In this document: piece by piece, positions 25,689-34,991 of the stretch
How the letters are laid out: every line of letters begins with the position of its first letter
How positions within the stretch are numbered: the first letter of the stretch is position 1
Origin: Bradyrhizobium sp. 195
Lineage (GTDB): Bacteria > Pseudomonadota > Alphaproteobacteria > Rhizobiales > Xanthobacteraceae
Length of the DNA: 64,000 nucleotides
Reading direction: 5' to 3'
NCBI RefSeq assembly: GCF_023101665.1
Contig: NZ_CP082161.1
Location: 6,014,001-6,078,000 of the forward strand
The notes under the pieces: model-generated
Databases searched by the model: none
What the model saw: only the letters and a program-made list of their open reading frames with translations
What the model was told of the DNA's origin: nothing
Position numbers and translations under genes: made by a program

Positions 25689-26153
25689 TCAGCGCGGAAT
25701 GACGGCGGTGGCCTCGATCTCGACGCGCGCCGCCTTCTCGACGAGGCGCACCACCTGCACCAGTGCCATCGCGGGGTAATGCGCCCCGAAAATCGCACGG
25801 TAGATCTTGCCGAGCTCCTTCAAGTTCGACAGGTACTCTTCCATGTCGACGACGTACCAGGTCAACCGCACGAGGTGCTCTGGTCGCGCACCGGCCTCGG
25901 CCATGATAGCGGCGATGTTGCTCAGGGTCTGGTGCACCTGCGCAACGAAGCCTTCCGCGAGACGCTCTTCGGCATCCCAGCCGATCACCCCGCCGGTGAC
26001 GACGATGCGGCCCTCGGCGGCCATGCCATTGGCATAGCCCTTCGGCATCGGCCACCCCGACGGCTGGAGCACCTGCACCCGCGAACGGGTGTCATCGTCG
26101 GCTGCGGTCGGCAGCACCGCGAGCTGCGGGCCCTTCGGCGTCGTCACGGGCAA
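25689..26153 (-). CDS. Rid (YjgF/YER057c/UK114) family protein
   Basis: A 154-residue Rid-fold protein, about 25 residues longer than RidA at the N-terminus. The core is recognisable (GRIVVTGGVIGWDAE, VVRLVEKAARVEIEATAVI). The position of the RidA catalytic arginine (in the PAR-x motif) appears to be methionine (YPAMALVQV), so classical 2-iminoacid deaminase activity is doubtful. It follows the aryl-CoA ligase gene by 13 bases and is surely cotranscribed with it. In this context it may act on an enamine/imine intermediate or a ring derivative. Confidence 0.85.
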   Translation of the reverse strand: MPVTTPKGPQLAVLPTAADDDTRSRVQVLQPSGWPMPKGYANGMAAEGRIVVTGGVIGWDAEERLAEGFVAQVHQTLSNIAAIMAEAGARPEHLVRLTWYVVDMEEYLSNLKELGKIYRAIFGAHYPAMALVQVVRLVEKAARVEIEATAVIPR

Positions 26154-26166
26154 TTCTCCATCCTTA

Positions 26167-27858
26167 TCATTCCACCGCGACGCCCGAGGACGTCACCGCG
26201 GCCTGCGCCAGTTGCCGCAGGGTAAAGCGCTTCAATTTTCCGGTCTCGGTCTTCGGCAGTTGCGTCACGAACTCGATCGCGCGCGGATATTTGTACGGCG
26301 CGATCTCGCGTTTGACATGTTCCTGCAACTCGGTCACCAGCTGCGCGTCCGGTGTCACGCCGGGCGCCGCGACGACATAGGCCTTCACGATCATGCCGCG
26401 CGCCTCGTCCGGGGCACCAACCACACCGCACTCGGCGACCGCCGGATGCGTGAGCAGTGCCGCCTCGACGTCCGTGCCGGCGATATTGTAGCCCGCCGAC
26501 ACGATCATGTCGTCGGAGCGGGACTGGTACCAGAAATAGCCGTCGCCATCCATCAGATAGGTGTCGCCGGTGATGTTCCAGCCGTCCTGGACGTATTTGC
26601 GCTGGCGCTCGTCGGCGAGATAGCGGCAACCGGTCGGCCCGCGCACCGCGAGCTTCCCCATGGTGCCCGGCGGAACGCCACGGCCCTCATCATCGACGAT
26701 CTTGGCTTCATAGCCCGGCACGGGCTTTCCGGTGGCGCCGGGACGGATCTCGTCCTCGGTTGCGCTGATGAAGATGTGCAGCAGCTCGGTCGAGCCGATG
26801 CCGTCCATCAGTTTGATGCCGGTGGCCTTGAGCCAGGCATCGAAGGTTGGCTTGGGCAGCGTCTCGCCTGCGGAAACACATTTGCGAAGCGAGGAGATGT
26901 CGTGGCCCGACAGCTTGCCGATCATCGCCCGGTATGCGGTCGGCGCCGTGAAGCAGACCGTGGTCTTGTATTGCTCGATCGCCGCCAGCATGTCGTCCGG
27001 CGTCGTTTTCTCCAGCACGACGAAGGAGGCGCCGATATGCATCGGAAACAGCACGCCGCCGAAGCCGAACGTGAACGCGAGCGGCGCCGAGCCGATGAAG
27101 CGATCCTTCTGCTCGGCCCGCAAGATATTGCGCGCATAGCCGTCGCAGACCGCGAGCATGTCGCGATGGAAATGCATGGTGCCTTTGGGATCGCCTGTGG
27201 TGCCCGACGTGAAAGCGATCAGGCAGACATCGTCCGAGGCGGTATCGACGGCCTTGAATTCCGCGCTAGCGCCGGCAATCAGCGCTTCGAGCGAGTCCGC
27301 CGCGCCATTGCCCCAATAAACGACCCGTCTGAGAGTCGGCGCAGCCGCTTTCGCCTTCTCCATTTCTTCGGCAAGCTTGCCGTCGCACAGCGCCAGCGCA
27401 ATCTCCGCCTTCTGAATCGGATAGGACAGCTCCTTGGCGCGGAGCAGCGGCATCGTCGCCACGACGATGCCGCCGGCCTTGATGACCGCGAGATAGGTCG
27501 CGACCATCATGGGGTTGTTGGCCGAGCGCAACAGCACGCGCCCGCCGGGGATGAGACCAAGCTCGCCGACCAGCACGTTGGCGAGGCGGTTCACGAGTGC
27601 CTGCAGCTCGCGATAGGTGTAGCTGACGGTGGGGCTGATGACGCAGGGCGCATTGCCATGCCCCTGCTCGACCCAGCGATCGAGGAAGTAGCTGACGCAA
27701 TTCAATCGAGGCGGATAGCGCAGCTCCGGCCGCGTGAAGATGAACTCGGGCCAGAGTTCGCGCGGCGGCAGATGCTGCTGCGCAAACGTATCGACATGGG
27801 CCGTCGCAGCGTTGCCGTCATGCGAGCCCGTCACTTGAACCTTGGCGGCGTTGGCCAT
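26167..27858 (-). CDS. 2-aminobenzoate/benzoate-type CoA ligase (AMP-forming)
   Basis: A 563-residue adenylate-forming ligase of the benzoate-CoA ligase family. The AMP motif FTSGTTGDPKGTMHFHRD lies near residue 215. The adenylation signature GSTELLHIF, the hinge DMIVSAGYNI, and the C-terminal lysine in PKTETGKLKRF are all present. The opening (HLPPRELWPEF..YPPRLNCVSYFLD) resembles 2-aminobenzoate-CoA ligases. It activates an aromatic acid as CoA thioester, the first step of the pathway completed by the monooxygenase/reductase at 32607. A MarR-type operator lies 50 bases upstream. Confidence 0.88.
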   Translation of the reverse strand: MANAAKVQVTGSHDGNAATAHVDTFAQQHLPPRELWPEFIFTRPELRYPPRLNCVSYFLDRWVEQGHGNAPCVISPTVSYTYRELQALVNRLANVLVGELGLIPGGRVLLRSANNPMMVATYLAVIKAGGIVVATMPLLRAKELSYPIQKAEIALALCDGKLAEEMEKAKAAAPTLRRVVYWGNGAADSLEALIAGASAEFKAVDTASDDVCLIAFTSGTTGDPKGTMHFHRDMLAVCDGYARNILRAEQKDRFIGSAPLAFTFGFGGVLFPMHIGASFVVLEKTTPDDMLAAIEQYKTTVCFTAPTAYRAMIGKLSGHDISSLRKCVSAGETLPKPTFDAWLKATGIKLMDGIGSTELLHIFISATEDEIRPGATGKPVPGYEAKIVDDEGRGVPPGTMGKLAVRGPTGCRYLADERQRKYVQDGWNITGDTYLMDGDGYFWYQSRSDDMIVSAGYNIAGTDVEAALLTHPAVAECGVVGAPDEARGMIVKAYVVAAPGVTPDAQLVTELQEHVKREIAPYKYPRAIEFVTQLPKTETGKLKRFTLRQLAQAAVTSSGVAVE

Positions 27859-27908
27859 CGCACGCTCCTTTCAGCATGGATTGCACCCGGCAGCACGATC
27901 TGGAAAAC

Positions 27909-27929
27909 ATTTTAGGCTTAAAACAATTT
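27909..27929. promoter_or_regulatory. MarR-type operator A (CoA ligase operon)
   Basis: AT-rich near-palindrome TTTTAGGCTTAAAA followed by CAATTT, 50 bases before the CoA ligase start. It matches five other sites in 28549-36836, and with the site at 34992 it also shares the trailing GCGCAA. Confidence 0.7.
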
Positions 27930-28005
27930 GGCGCAATAGCGGATTTTGGGCATGCCGTGCTTTTTCCTGCGGCAAAAGGGATTGGGCGGCCTGCCGGCCC
28001 CGTGC

Positions 28006-28536
28006 TTACGGCCGGCGGCGCGCGGCCGATTTCTGCGCCGACGCCTTGGTCTTGGCGAGGAGGCGCATCAATTCGCGCACATCCTTCGGCGAGAGATCGG
28101 CGAAGAGATCGGCGATCCAGGTCTCGTGCTCCGCAGCCATCCTGCGGAACTCGGCGCGGCCGAGCTTCGTGAGGCGGATCACCTGGACACGGCGATCCGT
28201 CTCCGAAGTACGTCGATCGAGATGGCCGGATTCCACGAGGCGCTCGACGAGACCGGTGACGTTGCCGTTCGACACCATCATCCGCTTGGAGACATCGGAC
28301 AGCGTCATGCCATCGGGCGCCTTGTCGAGCTGCGCCATCAGATCGAAGCGGGGCAGCGTGACGTCGAACCGCTGCCGCAGCCGGCCGCGAACCTCGCCCT
28401 CGATCAGGGTCGTACAGGTCAGGAGGCGCAACCACAGCCGAAGCTCTTCGGCGTGGTCTTCCGGCGTTTCGACGGCCTTGGTCTCGGAATCGAGCATCTC
28501 GGTGCGGTCACTCTCGGCGGGCATTGGCGCCGGCAC
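28006..28536 (-). CDS. MarR family transcriptional regulator of the aryl-CoA cluster
   Basis: A 176-residue MarR-fold regulator. The winged helix covers about residues 75-130 (TLSDVSKRMMVSNGNVTGLV recognition region; wing at SETDRRVQVIRLT). The C-terminus is basic. The GTG start at 28536 has GGGGA upstream. An operator copy at 28549-28569 overlaps its own start region, implying autorepression. The same sequence lies before every operon of the cluster, so this protein is the likely repressor, released by an aryl-CoA ligand as with other MarR proteins of aromatic catabolism (BadR, CouR). The ligand is inferred. Confidence 0.9.
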   Translation of the reverse strand: MPAPMPAESDRTEMLDSETKAVETPEDHAEELRLWLRLLTCTTLIEGEVRGRLRQRFDVTLPRFDLMAQLDKAPDGMTLSDVSKRMMVSNGNVTGLVERLVESGHLDRRTSETDRRVQVIRLTKLGRAEFRRMAAEHETWIADLFADLSPKDVRELMRLLAKTKASAQKSAARRRP

Positions 28537-28548
28537 GGATTCCCCAAC

Positions 28549-28638
28549 ATTTTGAGCTTCAAATAAATTGAAGCCGGCCGCAAGTCCAAAGCTGCAACAA
28601 TCGACCGCACGTGAATTTCTTTAGGCTTCAAATAATTG
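28549..28638. promoter_or_regulatory. MarR-type operators B and C
   Basis: Site B, 28549-28569 (core TTTTGAGCTTCAAATAAATT), covers the region just upstream of the marR start. Site C, 28618-28638 (core CTTTAGGCTTCAAATAATTG), faces the divergent binding-protein gene, whose start is 135 bases away. Confidence 0.7.
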
Positions 28639-28773
28639 GCGCGACGCTTGCATGCGCACTGCCGCTCGAATGGCGACGTCTTGAGCTTGCTTGCCGCGGC
28701 AGCCATCATCGGCATAAGCTTGGATCGGAGTACGCGGCCTGCAGCGCTCGCCGATAGTCACGAGGGAAAGATC

Positions 28774-29946
28774 ATGAAGACGCAAATGACCTTGGCCGCA
28801 GCCACCGTGCTGCTTGGCGCCGCGATGACCCCAGCCCTCGCCGAGGAGAAGATCAAGCTGGGCGTGATCGTGACCCTGTCGGGGCCCGCGGCCGCGCTGG
28901 GTCAGCAGGTTCGCGACGGCTTTGCGCTCGCGGTGAAGGATCTCGGCAGCAAGATGGGCGGCCGTGACGTCGAGGTCGTCGTGGTCGACGACGAACTGAA
29001 GCCGGACGCGGCGGTGACCAAGGCCAAGGGCCTCCTGGAACGCGACAAGGTCGACTTCGTGATCGGCCCGATCTTCTCCAACATCCTGCAGGCGATCCAC
29101 CGGCCCGTGACGGAATCGAAGACCTTCCTGATCAGCCCCAATGCCGGCCCGTCGACGTTCGCCGGCAAGGACTGCAACCCCTTCTTCTATGTGACCTCGT
29201 ATCAGAACGATCAGGTGCACGAGATCCTCGGCAAGGTGGCGCAGGATCGCGGCTACAAGCGCATGTACCTGATGGTGCCGAATTATCAGGCCGGCAAGGA
29301 TTCCGTGGCGGGCTTCAAGCTCGACTACAAGGGCGAGATCGTCGAGGAATCCTACATGCCGCTGAACACGCTGGACTTCCAGCCTGAGTTGTCCAAGATC
29401 TCGTCGCAGAAGCCCGATGCCCTCTTCACGTTCATGCCGGGCGGCCTCGGCGTGAATCTGGTCAAGCAATACCGGCAGGCCGGGCTCGCCGACAGCATTC
29501 CGGTGCTCTCGGCGTTCACGGTGGATGAATCGACCCTGCCGGCACAGCAGGACGCGGCCGTCGGCATGTTCGGCGGCGCGAACTGGGCTCCCAACCTCGA
29601 CAATCCCCAGAACAAGAAGTTCGTCGCCTCCTACGAGGCCGCCTACAACGTCGTGCCCGGCACCTACGCCTTCCAGGCGTATGACGCCGCGATGTTGATC
29701 GACAGTGCGGTCAAGGCCGTGAAGGGCGATCTCTCGAACAAGGACGCCGTCCGGACCGCGCTGAAGAAGGCCGACTTCACCTCGCTGCGCGGCGCCTTCA
29801 AGTTTAACACCAATGGCTATCCGATCCAGGATTTCTATCTGACCAAGGTCGCCAAGCGTTCGGACGGCAAGTTCCAGACCGAGATCGTCCAGAAGGTCTT
29901 CGAAAATTATGGCGACCGCTATGCCAAGGACTGCAAGGCGAACTAG
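28774..29946 (+). CDS. LivK-type ABC transporter substrate-binding protein
   Basis: A 390-residue type I periplasmic binding protein of the branched-chain amino acid/aromatic acid class. A signal peptide spans about residues 1-23 (TPALA cleavage). The mature part opens KIKLGVIVTLSGPAAALGQQ. The ATG at 28774 has GAGGGAAA upstream. No permease or ATPase genes of this class are in the window. Relatives bind aromatic acids, fitting uptake for the ligase pathway. The final G of its TAG stop comes from the IS element; before insertion the stop was TAA. Confidence 0.92.
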   Translation: MKTQMTLAAATVLLGAAMTPALAEEKIKLGVIVTLSGPAAALGQQVRDGFALAVKDLGSKMGGRDVEVVVVDDELKPDAAVTKAKGLLERDKVDFVIGPIFSNILQAIHRPVTESKTFLISPNAGPSTFAGKDCNPFFYVTSYQNDQVHEILGKVAQDRGYKRMYLMVPNYQAGKDSVAGFKLDYKGEIVEESYMPLNTLDFQPELSKISSQKPDALFTFMPGGLGVNLVKQYRQAGLADSIPVLSAFTVDESTLPAQQDAAVGMFGGANWAPNLDNPQNKKFVASYEAAYNVVPGTYAFQAYDAAMLIDSAVKAVKGDLSNKDAVRTALKKADFTSLRGAFKFNTNGYPIQDFYLTKVAKRSDGKFQTEIVQKVFENYGDRYAKDCKAN

Positions 29947-29959
29947 GTGGTGTGGACAC

Positions 29960-30382
29960 TTATCGCATCCATAAGACGATGGCAGCGAGGGTGACGACGG
30001 CACGGTAGTTTCGGGCGGTCTTCTCGAAGCGGGTTGCGACGCGGCGGAACTGCTTGAGTTTTGAGAAGCAGCATTCGACGAGATGGCGCTGGGCATAAAG
30101 ATGCTTGTCGAGCGGGTATTTGATCGCACGTGACGGATTGTTGGGAATGACGGCCATCGCTCCCTTGGCAGCGATGGCTTGGCGCAAGTGATCGGCATCA
30201 TAGGCCGTATCGGCCATGACGACCTCGGCGGGCAAGCCGTCGATCAATGCGGCGGCTTGCGGTGCATCACCCTTCTGACCTGCGGTAAGCATGAGCCGCA
30301 CGGGACATCCCAAGCCTCGAACGGCCATATGTATCTTGGTGCTCAGGCCCCCGCGCGAGCGGCCGATCGCTTGATCTTCCAC
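29960..30382 (-). CDS. IS5-family transposase, second reading frame
   Basis: A 140-residue C-terminal transposase part. It holds GGLSTKIHMAVRGLGCPV, the second catalytic aspartate in VMADTAYDADHLR, and the glutamate in RHLVECCFSKLKQFRRVATR with the Y-(2)-R-(3)-E-(6)-K-like region. Its frame is +1 relative to the first; a slip on the A5G5 tract would yield one full transposase. Confidence 0.9.
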   Translation of the reverse strand: MEDQAIGRSRGGLSTKIHMAVRGLGCPVRLMLTAGQKGDAPQAAALIDGLPAEVVMADTAYDADHLRQAIAAKGAMAVIPNNPSRAIKYPLDKHLYAQRHLVECCFSKLKQFRRVATRFEKTARNYRAVVTLAAIVLWMR

Positions 30383-30389
30383 TTGATCT

Positions 30390-30734
30390 TCAGACCCCCT
30401 TTTTGGCCCCGGCGGCGTGCTGATGCGCCCGAACGATGGTGGAATCGACGATCAGATATTCGAAGTCCGGATCATCAGACATCGCCTCGAAGATCCGCCA
30501 CCAAACACCCTTGATGCTCCATCGACTGAAGCGCCGGAACACGCTGTTCCAATCTCCAAACGCCTCTGGAAGATCACGCCAGGGAGAGCCTGTTCGTACG
30601 ATCCACAGCACACCTTCCACGAACATCCGGTTGTCGCGCCCGGTGGAGCCTTTCTGATCGGGGCGACCTATGATGAGCGGCGCCATCCGTTCCCACGCCG
30701 CGTCGCTCAACACCAAACGGTCCATCACACCCAA
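30390..30734 (-). CDS. IS5-family transposase, first reading frame
   Basis: A 114-residue N-terminal transposase part: DUF4096-like opening (LSDAAWERMAPLIIG), WRDLPEAFGDWNSVFRRF, and the first catalytic aspartate in YLIVDSTIVRAHQ. It ends within an A5G5 tract (30395-30404 on the complement) that likely supports programmed frameshifting into the second frame. Confidence 0.9.
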   Translation of the reverse strand: MGVMDRLVLSDAAWERMAPLIIGRPDQKGSTGRDNRMFVEGVLWIVRTGSPWRDLPEAFGDWNSVFRRFSRWSIKGVWWRIFEAMSDDPDFEYLIVDSTIVRAHQHAAGAKKGV

Positions 30735-30836
30735 GGCGGCCTCCCAAAAAGAAGCCTTGAATCTGATTTGCTCCTAAAAGGGAATCCTTAGAGTCCACAC
30801 GACCTAAGCCATGTATCGCGTTACGGGAGGACTGCA

Positions 30837-31295
30837 ATGAAGAGTGAAATCACCGGCATCACGCGGGCCAATGAAGGGATCCAGGGCATTTCCTGGAACA
30901 TCCTCGGCCAGACCTATGTGCCGAAGAGCAATACCGAGCACAGCTTCTCCTGGCATGCGACCTTGCCGCCGGGCACGTTCGTGCCGCCGCACATCCATCC
31001 CGACCAGGATGAGTATCTCTACATGCTCGAGGGCAAGCTCGACTTCGTGCTCGGCAATTCGGAGTCGCAGGCGACCGCGGGCGATTTGATCCGGCTCGGC
31101 ATGGGCGTGCCGCACGGCATCTTCAACAAGTCGGAGCAGACCGCAAAGGTGCTGTTCTGGGTGTCGCCGACCAAAAAGCTGTTCGACCTGTTCTGGGGCC
31201 TTCACAACATGAAGGAGCAGAAGCCGGAGGACGTCGTGGCGATGGCCGCCGAGTTCAACATCCACTTCCTGCCGCCGCCGCCCGGCGCCGGCTAG
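30837..31295 (+). CDS. Cupin domain-containing protein
   Basis: A 152-residue single-domain cupin. Metal-ligand motifs are visible as PPHIHPDQDEYLYMLEG (H, H, E) and GVPHGIFN (H). GGGAGG precedes the ATG at 30837. Before the IS insertion it followed the binding-protein stop by about 29 bases, so they were one operon; now the IS separates them, and its transcription may depend on the IS or read-through. It could be a small dioxygenase or isomerase of the aromatic pathway; substrate unknown. Confidence 0.85.
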   Translation: MKSEITGITRANEGIQGISWNILGQTYVPKSNTEHSFSWHATLPPGTFVPPHIHPDQDEYLYMLEGKLDFVLGNSESQATAGDLIRLGMGVPHGIFNKSEQTAKVLFWVSPTKKLFDLFWGLHNMKEQKPEDVVAMAAEFNIHFLPPPPGAG

Positions 31296-31304
31296 CGGCG
31301 CGTC

Positions 31305-32555
31305 TTACGCACGGACCGCAGCAAGTCCCGGCACGGCGGCGAAGCCGGCCTTGGTGGCATAGCCGCGTACGATCGCCTCGCGCTGGGAATAGCTCAGGAC
31401 GTTGTCGACGTTGTCGAATCCATCTGGCGCGAGCTGCTCGACGGCGTCGATGACGCCCTCGGGACCGCCGCGTCGGTTGGAGCGGACGATGTCGGCCGTC
31501 ATCGGCAGACGCTTCTTCTCGTATTCGAGCAGCGCTTGGCGCGGATGCTCGGCGCGCACCAGCGCGTCCGCAAGGCAGCGCGCATCGAGGATCGCCTGTG
31601 ACGCGCCATTGGAGCCGACCGGATACATGGGATGCGCGGCGTCGCCGAGCAGCGTGACGCGTCCGGACGACCAGTATGGCAAAGGATCGCGGTCGCAGGT
31701 CGGATATTCATAGAATTCGGGCGTCGCCGAGATCAGGCTCTTCACATCGACATAGGGCACCGAGAAGCGCGCCACGTGCGGCATCAGCTCTTCGCGGCGG
31801 CCCGGCCGCGACCAGTCTTCTTTCCGCGGCGGCGGCGCGTTGCCCTCGCCCACCTTCACCAGCACGGCCCAGTTGGTCAGGCGGCTCGCCGGGCTCGATC
31901 CTTCCGCGATCGGATAGATCACCACCTTGGCATTGAGGCCGCCGGCCACGATCATGGATTTGCCAGTGAGGAACAGCGGCCAGTCGCGCGCACCGCGCCA
32001 TAGCATCAGGCCATTCCAGCACGGCGGGCCTTCGTTCGGGAACAACGTCTCGCGGACGCGGGAATGGATGCCGTCGGCACCGATCAGGATATCGCCGCGC
32101 GCCGTGTGAATGTGCGCGCCTGCACGATCGAAGAAGTAAGCGGTGACGCCGCCCTCGTCCTGCGTGAACGCACCGAGCCGGCAGCCAGTGTGAATCGCCT
32201 CCTGACCGAGCCGTTCCTCAACGGCGCGATGGATGACGCCCTGGAGGCGGCCGCGATGGATCGAGAATTGCGGCACGTCGTGGCCGGCGTCGATGCCGCG
32301 GGCTTCGCGCCAGACCTCCTGGCCGTGGCGGTTGAGATAATAGAGCTGATCGGTGCGGATCGCGACGTCGTCGAGCTTCTGCAACAGGCCGAGACCTGCG
32401 AGCTCGCGCATCGCATGCGGCAGCGTGTTGATTCCGACGCCGAGCTCGCGAATGGTGTCGGCCTGCTCGAAGATCTCACAATCCAGCCCGCGCGAGCGCA
32501 GCATCAATGCCGTGGTGAGACCACCGATACCGCCACCGACGATAATCGCCTTCAT
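31305..32555 (-). CDS. FAD-dependent monooxygenase, PhzS-like
   Basis: A 416-residue class A flavoprotein monooxygenase. The dinucleotide motif GGGIGGL is at about residues 7-13. FAD ribityl motif VTLLGDAAHPMYPVGSNGAS lies near residue 295. The stretches ELGVGINTLPHAMREL, VWREARGIDAGHDVPQFSIHRG are closely reminiscent of PhzS, a phenazine monooxygenase, more than of salicylate hydroxylase. It probably hydroxylates an aromatic or N-heteroaromatic acid. It is 51 bases downstream of the monooxygenase/reductase gene, in the same operon under operator D. Confidence 0.88.
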   Translation of the reverse strand: MKAIIVGGGIGGLTTALMLRSRGLDCEIFEQADTIRELGVGINTLPHAMRELAGLGLLQKLDDVAIRTDQLYYLNRHGQEVWREARGIDAGHDVPQFSIHRGRLQGVIHRAVEERLGQEAIHTGCRLGAFTQDEGGVTAYFFDRAGAHIHTARGDILIGADGIHSRVRETLFPNEGPPCWNGLMLWRGARDWPLFLTGKSMIVAGGLNAKVVIYPIAEGSSPASRLTNWAVLVKVGEGNAPPPRKEDWSRPGRREELMPHVARFSVPYVDVKSLISATPEFYEYPTCDRDPLPYWSSGRVTLLGDAAHPMYPVGSNGASQAILDARCLADALVRAEHPRQALLEYEKKRLPMTADIVRSNRRGGPEGVIDAVEQLAPDGFDNVDNVLSYSQREAIVRGYATKAGFAAVPGLAAVRA

Positions 32556-32606
32556 CGCCCAAACTCCACTCGAAACACAGGCAATGGGTTAACGTCGCAC
32601 GGGCGG

Positions 32607-34958
32607 TCACTCCGCCGCAAGCGGCTTTGTCGCCTCCGCCTTGAGCTCGGCCCGGGTCTTGGGCTTAGCCTTAATGCGCAGCTCGTCGAGGTCCTGCCGA
32701 TCGCGGACGCTGTTGCGGAAAATTTGCTCTTTTCCCGGCAGATATTGTGGCGGACAGAACGCCTCGTTTGCTCCGTACCAGGCCGCCGCCTTCATGGTGA
32801 AGAACGGGTCGACCAAATGCGGGCGGCCGAGCGCGACGAGATCCGCCCGGCCGCCGGCCAGGACGGTGTTGGCCTGGTCCGCCGTCGTGATGTTGCCGAC
32901 GCACATCGTGGCCACGCGCGCCTCGTTGCGGACCTGATCCGAGAACGGTGTCTGGAACATGCGCCCATAGATCGGCTGCGCGTCGCGGACGGTCTGCCCC
33001 GTCGAGACGTCGACGAGATCGACACCGGCTTCGGCGAAGGCGCGCGCGATCGCCACCGCGTCATCGCCGGTGATGCCGCCGTCGGCCCAGTCGGTCGCAG
33101 AAATGCGCACCGACATCGGCTTGTGCGAGGGCCACACCGCCCGTAGCGCCTCGAAGATTTCGAGCGGGAAACGCAAACGGTTCTCGAGCGAGCCGCCATA
33201 CTCGTCCGTGCGGTTGTTCGTCAGCGGCGAGATGAAGCTCGCGAGCAGATAGCCGTGGGCGCAGTGCAGCTCCAGCATGTCGAAGCCGCAGCGCTCGCCG
33301 CGCTCGGCCGCCGCGACGAAAGCATCCTTCACCGCGTTCATGCCGGCACGATCGAGCTCGCGCGGCACCTGACTGTCGGGGAAATAGGGCAGCGGCGATG
33401 CCGAGAACACGTCCCAGCCGCCATCTTCCAGTGGCCGGTCCATCCCGTCCCACATCAGCTTGGTCGCGCCTTTGCGGCCGGCGTGGCCGAGTTGCAGGCA
33501 GATTTTCGCGGCCGAATTGCCGTGGACGAACTCCACGATGCGCCGCCAGGCGGCCTCCTGCTCGTCGTTCCACAAACCGGCGCAGCCGGGCGTGATGCGG
33601 GCATCGCGGCTCACGCAGGTCATCTCGGTGAAGATCAGCCCGGCGCCGCCAATCGCGCGCGAGCCATAATGCACCAGGTGGAAATCGGTCGGCACGCCTT
33701 CCTTGGCCGAATACATGCACATCGGCGACACCACGGCGCGATTGGCGAGCTTCATCTCGCGCAAGCGGAACGGCTGGAACAGCGGCACCATCGGACGGTC
33801 AGTGTCGACATCGAAGCCGCTGCCGCGCACCTGCCTGGCGAACGACTTGTCGACCTCCGCCACGAAATCCGGCGCGCGGAGCTTGAGATTGTCATAGGTG
33901 ATCGCCTTCGAACGCGTCATCACGCCGAAGGCAAACTGCACGGGATCAAAATTCCAGAAGCGATCGACATGCTCGAACCAGACCAGCGAGACGTCGGCGG
34001 CGTGCTGTGTCTTCTCGACTTCCTCACGGCGGCCATGTTCATAGAGATCGAGCGCCGCCTTGGTGCTCGGCGCGTTCTGCATGGCGTCGGCCAGCGCAAT
34101 CGCGTCTTCCATCGCGAGCTTGGTGCCGGAGCCGATCGAAAAATGCGCGCTCGCCTTGGCATCACCAAGCAGCACCATGTTGTCCTTGACCCAGCGCTTG
34201 CTGCGGATCATCGGAAAATTGCGCCACATCGAGCGATTGGTGAGCAGCTTGTGCCCGTCGAGGAACCAGCCGAAAATGTCGGCCATGCGCGCGGCGGACT
34301 GGGTCTCGTCCAGCCCGGTCAGCCCGGCCCGCTCAAAGGTCTCAGGGTCGGTCTCGAAGATCCAGGTCGAGTGTCCGACCTCATACTGATAGGCGTGGGC
34401 GATGAACGGACCCCACTCGGTCTCCTGGAAGATGAAGGTGAAGGCGTCGAGCGGCCTGGTTGAGCCCATCCAGGCGAACTTGTTGGAGCGGACGTCGACC
34501 TGCGGCTGGAAATGGTCGAGATATTTCTCCCGGAAGCGGCTGTTGATGCCGTCGGCAATCAGGATGAGATCGGCATCGGCGAAGCGGGAGTCGTCCTCGA
34601 CGTCCACCTCGAAGTGCAGGACAACGCCAAGCTCGCGGGCCCGCTCCTGGAGAATCAGAAGCAGTTTGCGCCGCGAGCAGCCGCAAAAGCCGTTACCGCC
34701 GACCCGGTGGACGGTCCCGCGAAAATGCACCGCGATGTCGTCCCAATAGGCGAATTCCTGGGTGATGCGGCGGTAGCTCGGAAGATCGTGCTTTTCGAAA
34801 TTGTCCAGCGTGGCGTCGGAGAATACCACGCCGAAACCGAACGTGTCGTCGGCCCGGTTGCGTTCATAGACCGCGACGTCGGCGCTCGGGCGCTGCTTCT
34901 TGAGCAGGATCGCAGCGTAGAGACCCGCGGGTCCGCCACCGATGATCGCGACTTTCAT
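32607..34958 (-). CDS. 2-aminobenzoyl-CoA monooxygenase/reductase-type fusion (salicylyl-CoA 5-hydroxylase family)
   Basis: A 783-residue two-domain flavoenzyme. The N-terminal half (about 1-375) is a class A FAD monooxygenase ([35 protein letters not shown]). The C-terminal half (about 385-760) is an Old Yellow Enzyme domain ([30 protein letters not shown]). This fusion is characteristic of 2-aminobenzoyl-CoA monooxygenase/reductase of aerobic anthranilate degradation and salicylyl-CoA 5-hydroxylase annotations: it hydroxylates then reduces the CoA-bound ring without aromatic ring cleavage. The ATG at 34958 has GAGG 6 bases upstream. Operator D lies 33 bases upstream. Confidence 0.9.
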   Translation of the reverse strand: MKVAIIGGGPAGLYAAILLKKQRPSADVAVYERNRADDTFGFGVVFSDATLDNFEKHDLPSYRRITQEFAYWDDIAVHFRGTVHRVGGNGFCGCSRRKLLLILQERARELGVVLHFEVDVEDDSRFADADLILIADGINSRFREKYLDHFQPQVDVRSNKFAWMGSTRPLDAFTFIFQETEWGPFIAHAYQYEVGHSTWIFETDPETFERAGLTGLDETQSAARMADIFGWFLDGHKLLTNRSMWRNFPMIRSKRWVKDNMVLLGDAKASAHFSIGSGTKLAMEDAIALADAMQNAPSTKAALDLYEHGRREEVEKTQHAADVSLVWFEHVDRFWNFDPVQFAFGVMTRSKAITYDNLKLRAPDFVAEVDKSFARQVRGSGFDVDTDRPMVPLFQPFRLREMKLANRAVVSPMCMYSAKEGVPTDFHLVHYGSRAIGGAGLIFTEMTCVSRDARITPGCAGLWNDEQEAAWRRIVEFVHGNSAAKICLQLGHAGRKGATKLMWDGMDRPLEDGGWDVFSASPLPYFPDSQVPRELDRAGMNAVKDAFVAAAERGERCGFDMLELHCAHGYLLASFISPLTNNRTDEYGGSLENRLRFPLEIFEALRAVWPSHKPMSVRISATDWADGGITGDDAVAIARAFAEAGVDLVDVSTGQTVRDAQPIYGRMFQTPFSDQVRNEARVATMCVGNITTADQANTVLAGGRADLVALGRPHLVDPFFTMKAAAWYGANEAFCPPQYLPGKEQIFRNSVRDRQDLDELRIKAKPKTRAELKAEATKPLAAE

Positions 34959-34991
34959 AGGAGCCTCGCCAATCCACCCGGCCATGAAACT

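Larger units (their letters stand above)
29946..30804 (-). mobile_element. IS5-family insertion sequence (IS427-like), 859 bp
   Basis: Ends are the imperfect inverted repeats GGTGGTGTGGAC (29946-29957) and the complement of GGTCGTGTGGACTC at the right (ending 30804). The flanks show a TA duplication (29944-29945 and 30805-30806). Inside are two overlapping-frame transposase ORFs on the minus strand. Removing the element and one TA rebuilds GCGAACTAAGCC, an intact TAA stop for the binding-protein gene. Conserved D, D and E residues suggest it may still be active. Confidence 0.88.

Noticed and set aside
28621..30201. 526-codon minus-strand frame over the LivK-type gene
   Set aside because: Antisense to a clear receptor with signal peptide and running into the IS; translation shows no family features.
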